From Sphingomonas beigongshangi (GTDB taxonomy: Bacteria; Pseudomonadota; Alphaproteobacteria; Sphingomonadales; Sphingomonadaceae): a stretch of DNA of 64,000 bases. The translations under genes were made by a program, and so were the position numbers. The notes below the pieces were generated by a model. That model had not been told where the DNA came from, ran no database searches, and saw nothing but the letters and a program-made list of their open reading frames with translations. Positions 8,747-16,120 of this stretch are shown here, in pieces. The stretch lies in NCBI RefSeq assembly GCF_016820445.1, contig NZ_JADHDT010000008.1:62001-126000 (forward strand), given 5' to 3'. Each line of letters starts with the position of its first letter. Position 1 is the first letter of the stretch.

Positions 8747-9337
8747 TCAGCGCATCTGCGAGGTGATCTTGGCGATTTCGCGCGCGACCAGCGTCTCGAC
8801 CATGTCCGGCAGGTTCGCATCGAGCCAGTCGCGCAGCATCGGGCGCAACATCTCGCGGACCAGGCCCTCCAGCGTGCCGTCGCTTTCGGGCGCCGGCTTG
8901 ACGATCAGCTTGCTCAGCGTCTCGAGCGAGCCGAGGCTGGCCGCCAGCGCCTGCTGCGACACGATCGGCTCGGGCGCGGAACGCGGCGTGGTATTAGGTT
9001 GATGCATTTGCGGTTGCTGCGTTTGCGGCTCGGGCTGAGGCGCAGGAGACGGCGCCGCCGGGGCGCGCGGGGCGGCACGATCGGCCAGGTGCGGCGCCGG
9101 CTCGGGCTGGCGAGGAGGCGCAGCCGGACGGCTATCCGCCGCGGGCTGCGGCATGGGATCGCTCAGCTCGAGCACTTCCTCGGCATCGATTTCCGGTTCG
9201 GGTTCGGGTTCCGGCATCGGCGCGGCACGGTGCGGCCGCCTGGCGCGGCCCTGCGTCGCTTCGCCTTCCTCGGCGATGATCCGTTTGATCGAGGACAGGA
9301 TCTCCTCCATCGACGGCTCGACGCTCATGTCCCCCAT
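8747..9337 (-). CDS. popZ: Cell-pole organising protein PopZ (DUF2497)
   Basis: The architecture is the PopZ one: a short conserved N-terminal helix (EPSMEEILSSIKRIIAEEG), a central Pro/Glu/Gln-rich disordered stretch of about 90 residues, and a conserved C-terminal helical region (LEGLVREMLRPMLRDWLDAN then VETLVAREIAKI) that drives oligomerisation. PopZ forms polar condensates that anchor chromosome and polarity factors in alphaproteobacteria. It is about 196 aa. I chose MGDMSVEPSMEEIL as the start; a start at 9370 overlapping the tolC stop (TGATG) would add 11 residues. It lies in a pcm-tolC-popZ run on one strand. Confidence 0.88.
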   Translation of the reverse strand: MGDMSVEPSMEEILSSIKRIIAEEGEATQGRARRPHRAAPMPEPEPEPEIDAEEVLELSDPMPQPAADSRPAAPPRQPEPAPHLADRAAPRAPAAPSPAPQPEPQTQQPQMHQPNTTPRSAPEPIVSQQALAASLGSLETLSKLIVKPAPESDGTLEGLVREMLRPMLRDWLDANLPDMVETLVAREIAKITSQMR

Positions 9338-9369
9338 GATTCCCGTTCCCAAGCGCATGCCCGCCACCA

Positions 9370-10899
9370 TCAGCGGTTTGGCGCCTGAGCACCTGTGGTT
9401 AACCCAGCGCTTCTGTCAACCGGTGTATCGAGCGATGGATCGAGCGGCTTGGTCACGATCGCGGTCTGCGCCGGTGTCTGCGCGGTCGATGTCGCGACGG
9501 GGGCCGGCTCGCCATCGCCGCCGAAATCGCCGATCCGACCGCGCACGCGCTGATAATTGATCGTCGGATCATACAGCGATCCGCCATCGAGCCCGAGGTC
9601 GCGCGCCTCGGCATTGCCCATCGCGGCGAGCAGCGCGAAGCCCGCGACATAGGCATCGCGACGGGCGCTCACCAATGTCACCTGGCTGTTGAGCAGTTCC
9701 TGCTCGGCGTTGAGGATGTCGAGGATGGTGCGCGTACCGACGCTGTTTTCGGCCCGCACGCCCTCCAGGCTCAGCTTGTTGGCGCTCACCGCGGCTTCCG
9801 AGCTCGCGATCACCTGTTCCGACGACTGCCACTGCGCATAGGCGGACCGCGTCGTCGCGACGACGTTGCGCTCGGTCGCGGTCAGCGTCTCGATCGCCTG
9901 GCTGCGTCCAGCTTCCGCTTGACGGACGCGGGCCGCCGGCTGGCCGCCCTGGAACAGCGGCAGCGACAATTGCAGGCCGGCCGTCGCGGCCGTGCCGCTC
10001 CCGGGGATACGCTGGCCGTTCGCGACCGTCGGGATCGATCCGAGATAATTGAAATAGGTCCCGGTCGTCACCGCCGCGACGCGGGGCAGCCGCGTCGCGC
10101 GCGCCACGCCGACGTCGTAGCGCGTCGCGTCCGCCGCCTTGCGGGCGGCGATCAGTTGCGGATTGCGTTCGAGCGCGACATCGACCGCCGCCTTCGGCGA
10201 TGTCGGCAGGTTCGGCAGCGGCGGCGCGCTCTCCAGCGTTCCGGGCGGCGCACCGACCACGGCGATATAGTTTTCGCGGCTGGCGATGAGCTGCGCCTCT
10301 GCCGACTGCAACTGCGCCCGCGCCAGCGCAAGCCGCGCCTCGGACTGCGCGACGTCAGTCCGGGTCAGATCACCGACCTGGAAACGATCGCGGCTGGCGC
10401 GCAGATTGACCTCGAGGACGTGGACGTTCTGCTGGTTGAGACCGACGATCGCCTCGTCTCGCGTCACGTTCATATAGGCGGCGACGACGCTCGTGAACGT
10501 GTTCGCCTCGACGCCGCGCAGCGTCGCCCGACCCGCTTCTACCCGCGTTTCGGCCGCCCTGACCGCATTCTTCACCGCGCCGCCCTGGTACAGCGGCACG
10601 GAGAATTGCAGCTGCCCGTTGGCGATCCGCTCGGGATTGAGAAAATTATTGTTGGCCTGCAGTACGTTGTCCGTCGCCGACCCGTTCAGCGAGAGACCGG
10701 GCAGGCCGCTGGAACGGGCGATCGGCACATTCTCGTCCGTCGCGCGCTGCGCCGCGCGTTGCGCGGTCAGCGTCGGATTGTTGGCATAGGCTTTCGCCAG
10801 CGCCTCGCGGAGGGTTTCGGCACCCGCCGGCATGGCGACCAGCGCCGCGCCGGTTGCCAGCATGATACGGAACGCGTGCATCCTCCCCCCACAGATCAT
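9370..10899 (-). CDS. tolC: TolC-family outer-membrane efflux/secretion channel
   Basis: Outer-membrane trimeric channel subunit for efflux pumps or type I secretion. A signal peptide (MHAFRIMLATGAALVAMPAG) is followed by LREALAKAYANNPTLTAQRA. The two internal repeats typical of TolC are visible, each ending in a long helix and strand; the second includes NSVGTRTILDILNAEQELLN. The 509-aa length assumes the ATG at 10899, which nearly abuts the pcm stop (TAACATG). An ATG at 10881 is also possible but its GGGGGGAGG would directly touch the codon. The C-terminal tail is Pro/Thr-rich. No pump genes are adjacent. Confidence 0.93.
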   Translation of the reverse strand: MICGGRMHAFRIMLATGAALVAMPAGAETLREALAKAYANNPTLTAQRAAQRATDENVPIARSSGLPGLSLNGSATDNVLQANNNFLNPERIANGQLQFSVPLYQGGAVKNAVRAAETRVEAGRATLRGVEANTFTSVVAAYMNVTRDEAIVGLNQQNVHVLEVNLRASRDRFQVGDLTRTDVAQSEARLALARAQLQSAEAQLIASRENYIAVVGAPPGTLESAPPLPNLPTSPKAAVDVALERNPQLIAARKAADATRYDVGVARATRLPRVAAVTTGTYFNYLGSIPTVANGQRIPGSGTAATAGLQLSLPLFQGGQPAARVRQAEAGRSQAIETLTATERNVVATTRSAYAQWQSSEQVIASSEAAVSANKLSLEGVRAENSVGTRTILDILNAEQELLNSQVTLVSARRDAYVAGFALLAAMGNAEARDLGLDGGSLYDPTINYQRVRGRIGDFGGDGEPAPVATSTAQTPAQTAIVTKPLDPSLDTPVDRSAGLTTGAQAPNR

Positions 10900-10900
10900 G

Positions 10901-11566
10901 TTAAAACGTAAAGCCCCGCGGTTTGGCGAAGCCCGGCAGGACGACGCAGTCGCTGTCCATGAACGGCTTCAACCCGAAGCCGCCGTCGGTCTTCCGCCCG
11001 CTCGCCAGGCGCACGACGCCGCCGTCGACGAGACCGGTCACGACCCGGCCGCCGGACTTGACCTGAGTGACGAGGGCGTCGGGAACATCCTCGATCGCGC
11101 CGTCGACGATCAGGACGTCATAGGGCGCGCCAGCGGCATGGCCCTGGGGAAGCGGCGCTTCCACCACCTCGACCTTGGGAGTCGCGGCAAGCGCCTCGCG
11201 CGCCAGCGCGACGAGCGTGGCATCCTCCTCGACCGCGACAACCTGCGCGACGATCTGCGCCAGCAGCGCGGCGGCATAGCCGCCGGCCGCGCCGATCAGC
11301 AGAACGCGGTCCGAAGCCTGCAGATACGCCTCGGTCAGCAGCCGGCCCGTCACCATGGGCAAATTGACCGCGCGGCCGTTGCCGACCGGCACCGCGGTAT
11401 CGCGATAGGCGATCTCGCGCGCTGCGGCGGGCACGAACATCTCGCGCGGCACTGTCATCATCGCCGCGATCACGCGCTGATCGTTGACCGCGTTGGTGCG
11501 CAGCTGGCTGGCGACCATCGCGTGCCGCATCGTTTCAGCGTTGGTGGCGTCGAAACTCGTGTTCAT
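10901..11566 (-). CDS. pcm: Protein-L-isoaspartate O-methyltransferase family protein
   Basis: A 221-aa PCMT-family SAM methyltransferase that would repair isoaspartyl residues. It begins MRHAMVASQLRTNAVNDQRV, with the PREMFVP segment typical of the family and a SAM loop VLLIGAAGGYAAALLAQ. The glycine loop departs from the usual EIGTGSGYQ, and the ISQP segment is replaced by NLPMVTGRL, so activity may differ from the textbook enzyme. The GAGAGGGG site precedes the ATG. It is the first gene of the pcm-tolC-popZ series. Confidence 0.85.
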   Translation of the reverse strand: MNTSFDATNAETMRHAMVASQLRTNAVNDQRVIAAMMTVPREMFVPAAAREIAYRDTAVPVGNGRAVNLPMVTGRLLTEAYLQASDRVLLIGAAGGYAAALLAQIVAQVVAVEEDATLVALAREALAATPKVEVVEAPLPQGHAAGAPYDVLIVDGAIEDVPDALVTQVKSGGRVVTGLVDGGVVRLASGRKTDGGFGLKPFMDSDCVVLPGFAKPRGFTF

Positions 11567-11697
11567 GCTTACCCCTCTCGCACAGCTGTCTTAGCTACGC
11601 AATACACTTCGTGATCCATCGGGCTTGTATCGTGCCCCCTGCCCCGCGCCAAGCGGCGCGATTTGCCCGATCCTGCCCCAACACCTATGGCGCGGCG

Positions 11698-12039
11698 ATG
11701 ATTCCCGCGATCTACCACCGCTTCATCGACTGGATCGGCGACGGCACCGGCCTGCCGGACACGATCCTGCATCTGCACGCCGGCCTGGCGGTGTTGATGG
11801 TCGCGCGCATCGTGACCCGCCGCTCGCTGGGCAGCTTCGTGCCCCTGTCCTTCGTCGTCCTGGCGGAAACCTTCAACGAGGTGATGGACCGGATGCATTA
11901 CGGATCGTGGCGATGGGCCGACACGACGTCCGACGTCGTCAACACCTTGTTCTGGCCGACGGTCATCTGCCTCGGCATTCGCCTTCGCCCGATGCTGATG
12001 CGGCTCGATGCCAAGCGGGTGAGAAACGACGTCGTCTGA
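11698..12039 (+). CDS. Small membrane protein, unknown function
   Basis: A 113-aa protein from the ATG at 11698 (MIPAIYHRFIDWIGDGTGLP); in-frame GTG starts upstream would add up to 29 unlikely residues. Two to three hydrophobic helices are visible (LHLHAGLAVLMVARIVT, LGSFVPLSFVVLAETFNEVM, VVNTLFWPTVICLGIRL) with a conserved-looking ETFNEVMDRMHYGSWRWAD between them. I do not recognise a named family. It ends 4 bp before the 3' end of tRNA-Cys on the other strand. Confidence 0.7.
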   Translation: MIPAIYHRFIDWIGDGTGLPDTILHLHAGLAVLMVARIVTRRSLGSFVPLSFVVLAETFNEVMDRMHYGSWRWADTTSDVVNTLFWPTVICLGIRLRPMLMRLDAKRVRNDVV

Positions 12040-12042
12040 TTC

Positions 12043-12116
12043 TGGAGGCCCGACCGGGAATCGAACCCGGGTGCAAGGATTTGCAGTCCTCTGCGTCACC
12101 ACTCCGCCATCGGGCC
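12043..12116 (-). tRNA. tRNA-Cys (anticodon GCA), CCA encoded
   Basis: A 74-nt cloverleaf including CCA. The acceptor arms GGCCCGA and TCGGGCC pair fully, the discriminator is T (the tRNA-Cys identity base), the anticodon loop is CTGCAAA, and the T-arm is CCGGGTTCGATTCCCGG. The part from position 38 to the 5' end (12080-12116) lies inside a 57-bp direct repeat shared with 21568-21624, so this half is supplied by the integrated element. Confidence 0.97.
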
Positions 12117-12136
12117 TCGACGTCGGGAGAGGCGCG
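12080..12136. repeat. attL: 57-bp direct repeat within and upstream of tRNA-Cys
   Basis: Identical to 21568-21624. On the tRNA strand the identity starts at base 38 of the anticodon loop, covers the whole 5' half and runs 20 bp into the leader. Crossover near the anticodon loop is typical for tRNA-targeting tyrosine recombinases. Identity running toward the 5' end rather than the 3' end is less usual. Confidence 0.93.
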
Positions 12137-12165
12137 CAATTGCGGGCTTTTTGCCGCCGCGTCAA
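12137..12165 (-). promoter_or_regulatory. Element-supplied promoter for tRNA-Cys
   Basis: On the tRNA strand: TTGACG (12165-12160), 17-nt spacer, CAATTG (12142-12137), then about 20 bp to the tRNA 5' end. The -10 is poor but the spacing is right. A matching arrangement stands at 21626-21654 on the far side of the element, where the original promoter now lies. Confidence 0.5.
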
Positions 12166-12221
12166 CGGGCGCGAAACGAAAGTTCGCACTTTTCTGGATC
12201 GAGTTCGCAGTTCGGCAAACC

Positions 12222-13247
12222 TCAGCCGGCATCGCGCGCCTCCATCGCCGCAATAGCGGCTTGCGCGCGAAGCCGCTGGGAAGCGTACTTTAGGGCCATC
12301 TTGAAGGTCTGGTGCCCGAGCACCGCCTCGATCTCCGCAACCGAACACCCGGCCTCGCTCATCCGAGAACCAGCAGCATAGCGGAGGCCATGCAGCGACC
12401 GATCGTCGGGCAAGCCAATGGTCATCTTCACAACCCGGCGCAGTGCCTGTGAAAGGCTGTTGGGTGTGTACGCCCTCCCCTCGATGCTCGTGCAGATTAC
12501 CACACCTTTCGCGCGGCCTCGTAACTGGTCGAGATGACGACGAAGCTCGCTGTGGCAAGCGACGTCTAACAGGGCTCCGGTCTTGCTCTGGCGAACCCGG
12601 ATGACATCCCCCTGGAACTGTTGCCAGGTCATGCGAACGATGTCCTGCCGACGCTGCCCAGTATAGAGCGCGAGCAGCACGGGCGTCTTCACGTGTTCAG
12701 GGCAGCCGGCCAGCATCAGCGCGATTTCCGCGTCGGACCAGACTACGATCTCCTTGGCACCGCCTTTCGGCCGCACTTGTCGAATGCCCTTGGCAGGATT
12801 GAAGCCATCAGGGACCAGACTGTTTTCCTCTGCCCATGAATACAGGCGACTGACCATCTGCTTGATCTTATGCGCCTTGCGCGGATGCTCGGCATGACCG
12901 TCGCGGACGGCCTTGATCATTGCTCTAGTGGTGAACCGATAGCGCCTGGAACCTAATTCCTCCTCGATGAGAAATAGGGTCTTGATGTAATCTGCCTGTG
13001 TCGTGTCCGCGAGGCTCTTGAATTCGACGCTGCGCTGATACTCGCTAATCAAGCCTGCGAAGGTGTCTCGCTCGACTTTTTTGCAAGGCCTGACCGCAAT
13101 CTCCAGTAATTCGGCATAGCGCGCATGAAACTCCGGATCGCCGGGCGAGCCGGGGAGCGGCACGTCACCGACAGTCGGAATATGCCGAAAGCGCCAGTAC
13201 CGTCCGCCCTTAACTGGGTAGGTATACTTGAGATGCTTCCTAGCCAT
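12222..13247 (-). CDS. int: Tyrosine recombinase (integrase) of the tRNA-Cys element
   Basis: A 341-aa phage-type integrase. The N-terminal DNA-binding part begins MARKHLKYTYPVKGGRYWRF; a core-binding helical domain covers about 70-160 and the catalytic domain the remainder. The first Arg is in LYTGQRRQDIVRMTW, the HxxR box in SLHGLRYAAGS, a second His in VLGHQTF and the nucleophile Tyr in MALKYASQ. The ATG at 13247 overlaps the preceding small HTH gene by 8 bp. It sits next to attL and reads toward the tRNA, as expected for the enzyme that integrates and, with the HTH partner, excises the element. Confidence 0.95.
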   Translation of the reverse strand: MARKHLKYTYPVKGGRYWRFRHIPTVGDVPLPGSPGDPEFHARYAELLEIAVRPCKKVERDTFAGLISEYQRSVEFKSLADTTQADYIKTLFLIEEELGSRRYRFTTRAMIKAVRDGHAEHPRKAHKIKQMVSRLYSWAEENSLVPDGFNPAKGIRQVRPKGGAKEIVVWSDAEIALMLAGCPEHVKTPVLLALYTGQRRQDIVRMTWQQFQGDVIRVRQSKTGALLDVACHSELRRHLDQLRGRAKGVVICTSIEGRAYTPNSLSQALRRVVKMTIGLPDDRSLHGLRYAAGSRMSEAGCSVAEIEAVLGHQTFKMALKYASQRLRAQAAIAAMEARDAG

Positions 13248-13512
13248 GGCCGCGAGCCGCCCTGTCGCGGAAGAACGCACGTTCTTCATCCAATGCGCAA
13301 CCTGCGGCTTCATTGGGAGTCAATGGCTGACCAGCGAGACGATCGGCATACCGGTCCAGCGATTTGCGATCGTACAGGACGCGCCGACCGGGCGTCTCAA
13401 TCGGTGCAATACCCCACGACTGAAGGGTGCCGGAGCTGACACCAAGATAGGAGGCCGCCATGCCTGCGCTCATCAATCTCGGCCAATCGGGAAGGTTCAG
13501 CCGTTCAGCCAC
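13240..13512 (-). CDS. Small HTH protein, excisionase/AlpA-like
   Basis: A 90-aa protein with a MerR-like winged helix: RLMSAGMAASYLGVSSGTLQ followed by GRRVLYDRKSLDRYADRL, the layout of excisionases and AlpA-type regulators. I chose GTG at 13512, which overlaps the upstream stop (GTGGCTGA) and has an AAGGGGG site 7 bp ahead. Because it overlaps the integrase start, the two are co-translated. Expected role: recombination directionality factor or regulator of integrase. Confidence 0.75.
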   Translation of the reverse strand: MAERLNLPDWPRLMSAGMAASYLGVSSGTLQSWGIAPIETPGRRVLYDRKSLDRYADRLAGQPLTPNEAAGCALDEERAFFRDRAARGHG

Positions 13513-14140
13513 GGCGCGCCCCCTTTGCCGGCCGCCCATCGTGCTGACACGCCGTCCTTCCGGGCGGAAGGATAGCCGGTTCGCCTGTCGTGGATGGCGG
13601 GTTGCGGTCGACGCCCAACGCCTCGAGAACTCGCGTTTCGATGTCGTTGAGGAAGAGCAGCACTGACGCCGACGGCTTATGAGTCTCTGGATCCTCGATC
13701 GCCTCCGCGATCTGGATTTGATTCGAAGCCGGGAACACCCGCACTGCTCCCGTCGCCGGAAAGAAGGCCATGAACGTAAAGCCGACCTGTTGAGCGTCCC
13801 ATAGTTCGCCAGGCTGTCGCGCGGGCGGCATTCCCGGTATGGGCGGGTCGAATTGCATGCTGCCGACATGAGCAAAGCCCCACATGGCGGCCTTGAAAGC
13901 TTTGCCCGCATCCACCCCGACGCGGATGAGTTCTCCGGCAATCGCGAACCCCAGTGCGTCGCGTAAGCTCCACATGTGCGCCACCCCGTGTGAGGCGGCA
14001 AGTTGCTCTGTCTCACCCAACATCAGGAAGTGCCCGCGCTTGAAATACGCCCGGAAGGTGTTGATCTCGATGCCGGCGGCCGCAGCAACCAAAGACGATT
14101 TGAAGCGGGCTGTATCGTAATCGATCATCGCAAACCCCAT
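13505..14140 (-). CDS. Hypothetical protein of the element, 211 aa
   Basis: Not assigned to a named family. The N-terminus (MIDYDTARFKSSLVAAAAGI then EINTFRAYFKRGHFLMLGET) resembles a MerR/AlpA-type DNA-binding helix pair, followed by a helical segment (SLRDALGFAIAGELIRVGVD) and a beta-rich part. A start at 14128 (MIDYD) is as likely as 14140, since 14140 lies inside a 16-bp perfect inverted repeat. The gene leads the run into the HTH gene and integrase. A role as regulator binding the inverted repeat is an inference from position. Confidence 0.6.
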   Translation of the reverse strand: MGFAMIDYDTARFKSSLVAAAAGIEINTFRAYFKRGHFLMLGETEQLAASHGVAHMWSLRDALGFAIAGELIRVGVDAGKAFKAAMWGFAHVGSMQFDPPIPGMPPARQPGELWDAQQVGFTFMAFFPATGAVRVFPASNQIQIAEAIEDPETHKPSASVLLFLNDIETRVLEALGVDRNPPSTTGEPAILPPGRTACQHDGRPAKGARRG

Positions 14141-14177
14141 TGCACTTGCACCGTCATAGGCCGGTGCAAGTGCAATG
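14138..14177. repeat. Perfect 16-bp inverted repeat at the start of the integrase operon
   Basis: Arms 14138-14153 (CATTGCACTTGCACCG) and 14162-14177 pair without mismatch around an 8-bp spacer. It overlaps the first possible start codon of the 211-aa gene and ends 1 bp before the stop codon of the gene upstream, so it could be a strong operator, a hairpin at the 5' end of the mRNA, or a terminator for the upstream gene. Confidence 0.85.
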
Positions 14178-14903
14178 TCAAATGGGAAGGTTATGCTTGG
14201 AGCCTAGCAGGCGCCGGGCGTCACGCAGCATCGGCTCAACGTAGGCGATCGACCAGGAGGCGGTGCAGCCATCCCCGTCATCGTTAATCAGTCGCTCAAG
14301 CTTCCAAAGCAGGGCTTTCCGATTTGGCGACGGCATTTCGAGCAGTCGATCCTCGCATCGGCAAACATCCGCAATTGCCTCGTCGCATCGATCTGCCGCC
14401 TCTTTCGCTCGCCGGGCATGCTTCTGATCGTTGATCTCTGCGGCCTCGCGGAAAGCCTCAAGCTGATCCAAAGCGGCCAAACGACGAAGTGCCCGCCCCG
14501 GGTCGTGGAGCCAATACCCACGATTAATCTGTCGCTGGGTAGCTTCGCGCGCTGCGCCTATATCAATAGCGCGGTAGGTGCCGATGCGAGGGAGGATGCC
14601 ATTTAGGCCCTCCCAGTCGACCGTGGCCCTGTCCGGTTCACCAGCGGCATAAGCAGCACGAGCGGCAACATCCTGCGCCGTTGCAGCAGCCAAAATCCGT
14701 TCCGCTTTCAGAAGATTTTCAGTTGCAGCGTTCCAGTCAGAATCGCTGGCACCCTGTCTGGGTGTCGATGGCGAGGCGGCGACCAGCATTGGCAAGGTTG
14801 CCAGCATCCCGAGGGCGCCCCGACGTGAGGCGGAAAGGTCATTTGATTTTCTCGGTGACGCAGCCGTCACCGTGGCGCTATGCGCGCCCTCAGCCTGTTG
14901 CAT
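14178..14903 (-). CDS. Hypothetical secreted or membrane-targeted protein of the element, 241 aa
   Basis: Begins MQQAEGAHSATV after a clear GGAGGATAAGTCC ribosome site. Residues 29-50 read ASRRGALGMLATLPMLVAAS, a twin-arginine-like or ordinary export signal with a hydrophobic core. The rest is helical and charged, with EGLNGILPRIGTYRAIDIG and Cys-containing CDEAIADVCRCEDRL. No family recognised. Divergent from the RHH gene, so both probably share the regulated spacer 14904-14986. Confidence 0.55.
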   Translation of the reverse strand: MQQAEGAHSATVTAASPRKSNDLSASRRGALGMLATLPMLVAASPSTPRQGASDSDWNAATENLLKAERILAAATAQDVAARAAYAAGEPDRATVDWEGLNGILPRIGTYRAIDIGAAREATQRQINRGYWLHDPGRALRRLAALDQLEAFREAAEINDQKHARRAKEAADRCDEAIADVCRCEDRLLEMPSPNRKALLWKLERLINDDGDGCTASWSIAYVEPMLRDARRLLGSKHNLPI

Positions 14904-14967
14904 GGACTTATCCTCCAGCGATGGGTCAGAGCCGGTGCGGTCGTTGGTAGCTTCCGCCCGGCTCGAC

Positions 14968-15015
14968 CTTCTGATAACAGAAGCGCATGATCCCTGCAAG
15001 TTCTGATAACAGAAG
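14968..15015. promoter_or_regulatory. Twin palindromic operators around the RHH gene start
   Basis: CTTCTGATAACAGAAG (14968-14983, perfect) and TTCTGATAACAGAA (15001-15014, perfect) lie 32 bp apart centre to centre, about three helical turns. The first ends 3 bp before the RHH ATG; the second lies inside its first codons. This is the expected layout for autorepression by a ribbon-helix-helix protein. Confidence 0.72.
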
Positions 15016-15169
15016 TTCGAAGCGCCCGGGCCAATCAGGCCAGCTAATCGGTGTACGGCTTCAACCCGACCAATTGGCCGACCTCGACGCGTGGATCGAA
15101 CGACAGGATCCACATCCGTCGCGGCCCGAAGCAATTCGGATGATCCTCAAGATGTCTTTAGGTAAATGA
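14987..15169 (+). CDS. Ribbon-helix-helix DNA-binding protein, 60 aa
   Basis: A short protein. Its C-terminal 38 residues (LIGVRLQPDQLADLDAWIER then SRPEAIRMILKMSL) have the beta-strand, helix, helix pattern of CopG/Arc/MetJ-type RHH proteins: alternating V-R-L strand, DxWI helix, and an SRPEAIR second-helix start. Palindromic operators overlap its start. The DUF4145-like gene begins 1 bp after its stop, so it may act like an antitoxin-style autoregulator of that gene. Confidence 0.82.
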   Translation: MIPASSDNRSSKRPGQSGQLIGVRLQPDQLADLDAWIERQDPHPSRPEAIRMILKMSLGK

Positions 15170-15170
15170 C

Positions 15171-15929
15171 ATGCGAGATGTCCCTCGCCGGTTGCTCGTT
15201 TTGGAGAATTCTGTGGCGGAGATGGTCAGCGATTGTCCGAGATGCGCATCGTCCTACATCACGTTTGACGTATATGCAGACGTATTCGTCGGTACCAGCC
15301 ATGGCTGGGTGACCAATCATGAAGTCATTGGAACGTGCAGGCGGTGTCACCGCCCGTCAATATTTCGTTGCCAGCTTAGAGCTATTGAAGACACGGATAA
15401 ATATCGTAGAGATAATTCTCTCCGCTCGTATGACGGTACCCTTAACGATAAGCTGACAATAAAAGGCGTCGTTACTCAGCGCGACGTCGCAAGCGCTCAG
15501 GCTCCTGCATATACGCCAGAAACAATTCAACAGGTTTTCGCCGAGGGCACCGCTTCGGTTGCTGGCGGGTGCTATAATGCCGCTGGGGCGATGTTTCGCC
15601 TCTGCTTGGACATCGTCACGAAGGGCCTTCTTCCTACAAACGCAGATGACGCCACTAAACAGCCGAACAGGCAGCAACGTGAGAAGCTTGCCTATCGGCT
15701 CGAGTGGTTGTTCCAAGAGAATATGCTTCCTCTCGACCTGAAAGAGCTCGCGCGTTGCGTAAGAGAAGACGGGAATGATGGCGCCCATGACGGCACTCTA
15801 GACGAAGTGGATGCAGGTGATCTTCAGGACTTCACAAACGCGCTTTTAGAACGCATCTACACCGAACCTGGAAAAATCTTAGCAGCACAGGCTCGGAGAG
15901 AGGCGCGTCGTAAACCTCCACAGAGTTAG
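15171..15929 (+). CDS. DUF4145-like protein with N-terminal zinc ribbon
   Basis: A 252-aa protein. The N-terminal 65 residues hold two CxxC pairs (CPRCASSYITF and CRRCHRPSIFRC), a zinc ribbon. The C-terminal half (SVAGGCYNAAGAMFRLCLDI then LAYRLEWLFQENMLPLDLKE, and RCVREDGNDGAHDGTLDEVD) matches the DUF4145 pattern, a family often found in mobile elements and beside restriction or defence genes. It uses more A/T-ending and AGA/ATA codons than the host genes around the island, which fits recent transfer. A start at 15222 is possible. No enzymatic motif is visible. Confidence 0.75.
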   Translation: MRDVPRRLLVLENSVAEMVSDCPRCASSYITFDVYADVFVGTSHGWVTNHEVIGTCRRCHRPSIFRCQLRAIEDTDKYRRDNSLRSYDGTLNDKLTIKGVVTQRDVASAQAPAYTPETIQQVFAEGTASVAGGCYNAAGAMFRLCLDIVTKGLLPTNADDATKQPNRQQREKLAYRLEWLFQENMLPLDLKELARCVREDGNDGAHDGTLDEVDAGDLQDFTNALLERIYTEPGKILAAQARREARRKPPQS

Positions 15930-16120
15930 TCAGCCGCGACATGGGGCCTTTTACCTGAAAGGCTCTGAGGCCCTTCGGCGCTCCCTTCCATGAGGGGCGC
16001 AGCCTCTTCAACTGTCCGGACTATCCTTACAAGCGGCATCATCTATCAATTGCATGACCGGCACCGCAGCACCGCAGAGGGTTGCGCTCGGCACACAAGC
16101 ATAGAAGCTTTTGCTTCAAC
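15930..16120. other. Gene-free spacer with two ACTRTCC-type motifs
   Basis: No coding frame is supported in these 191 bp between two convergent genes. It holds ACTGTCCG at 16011-16018 and the related ACTATCCT at 16020-16027, copies of the 8-mer that is iterated at 20980-21420 at the other end of the element. Confidence 0.6.
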
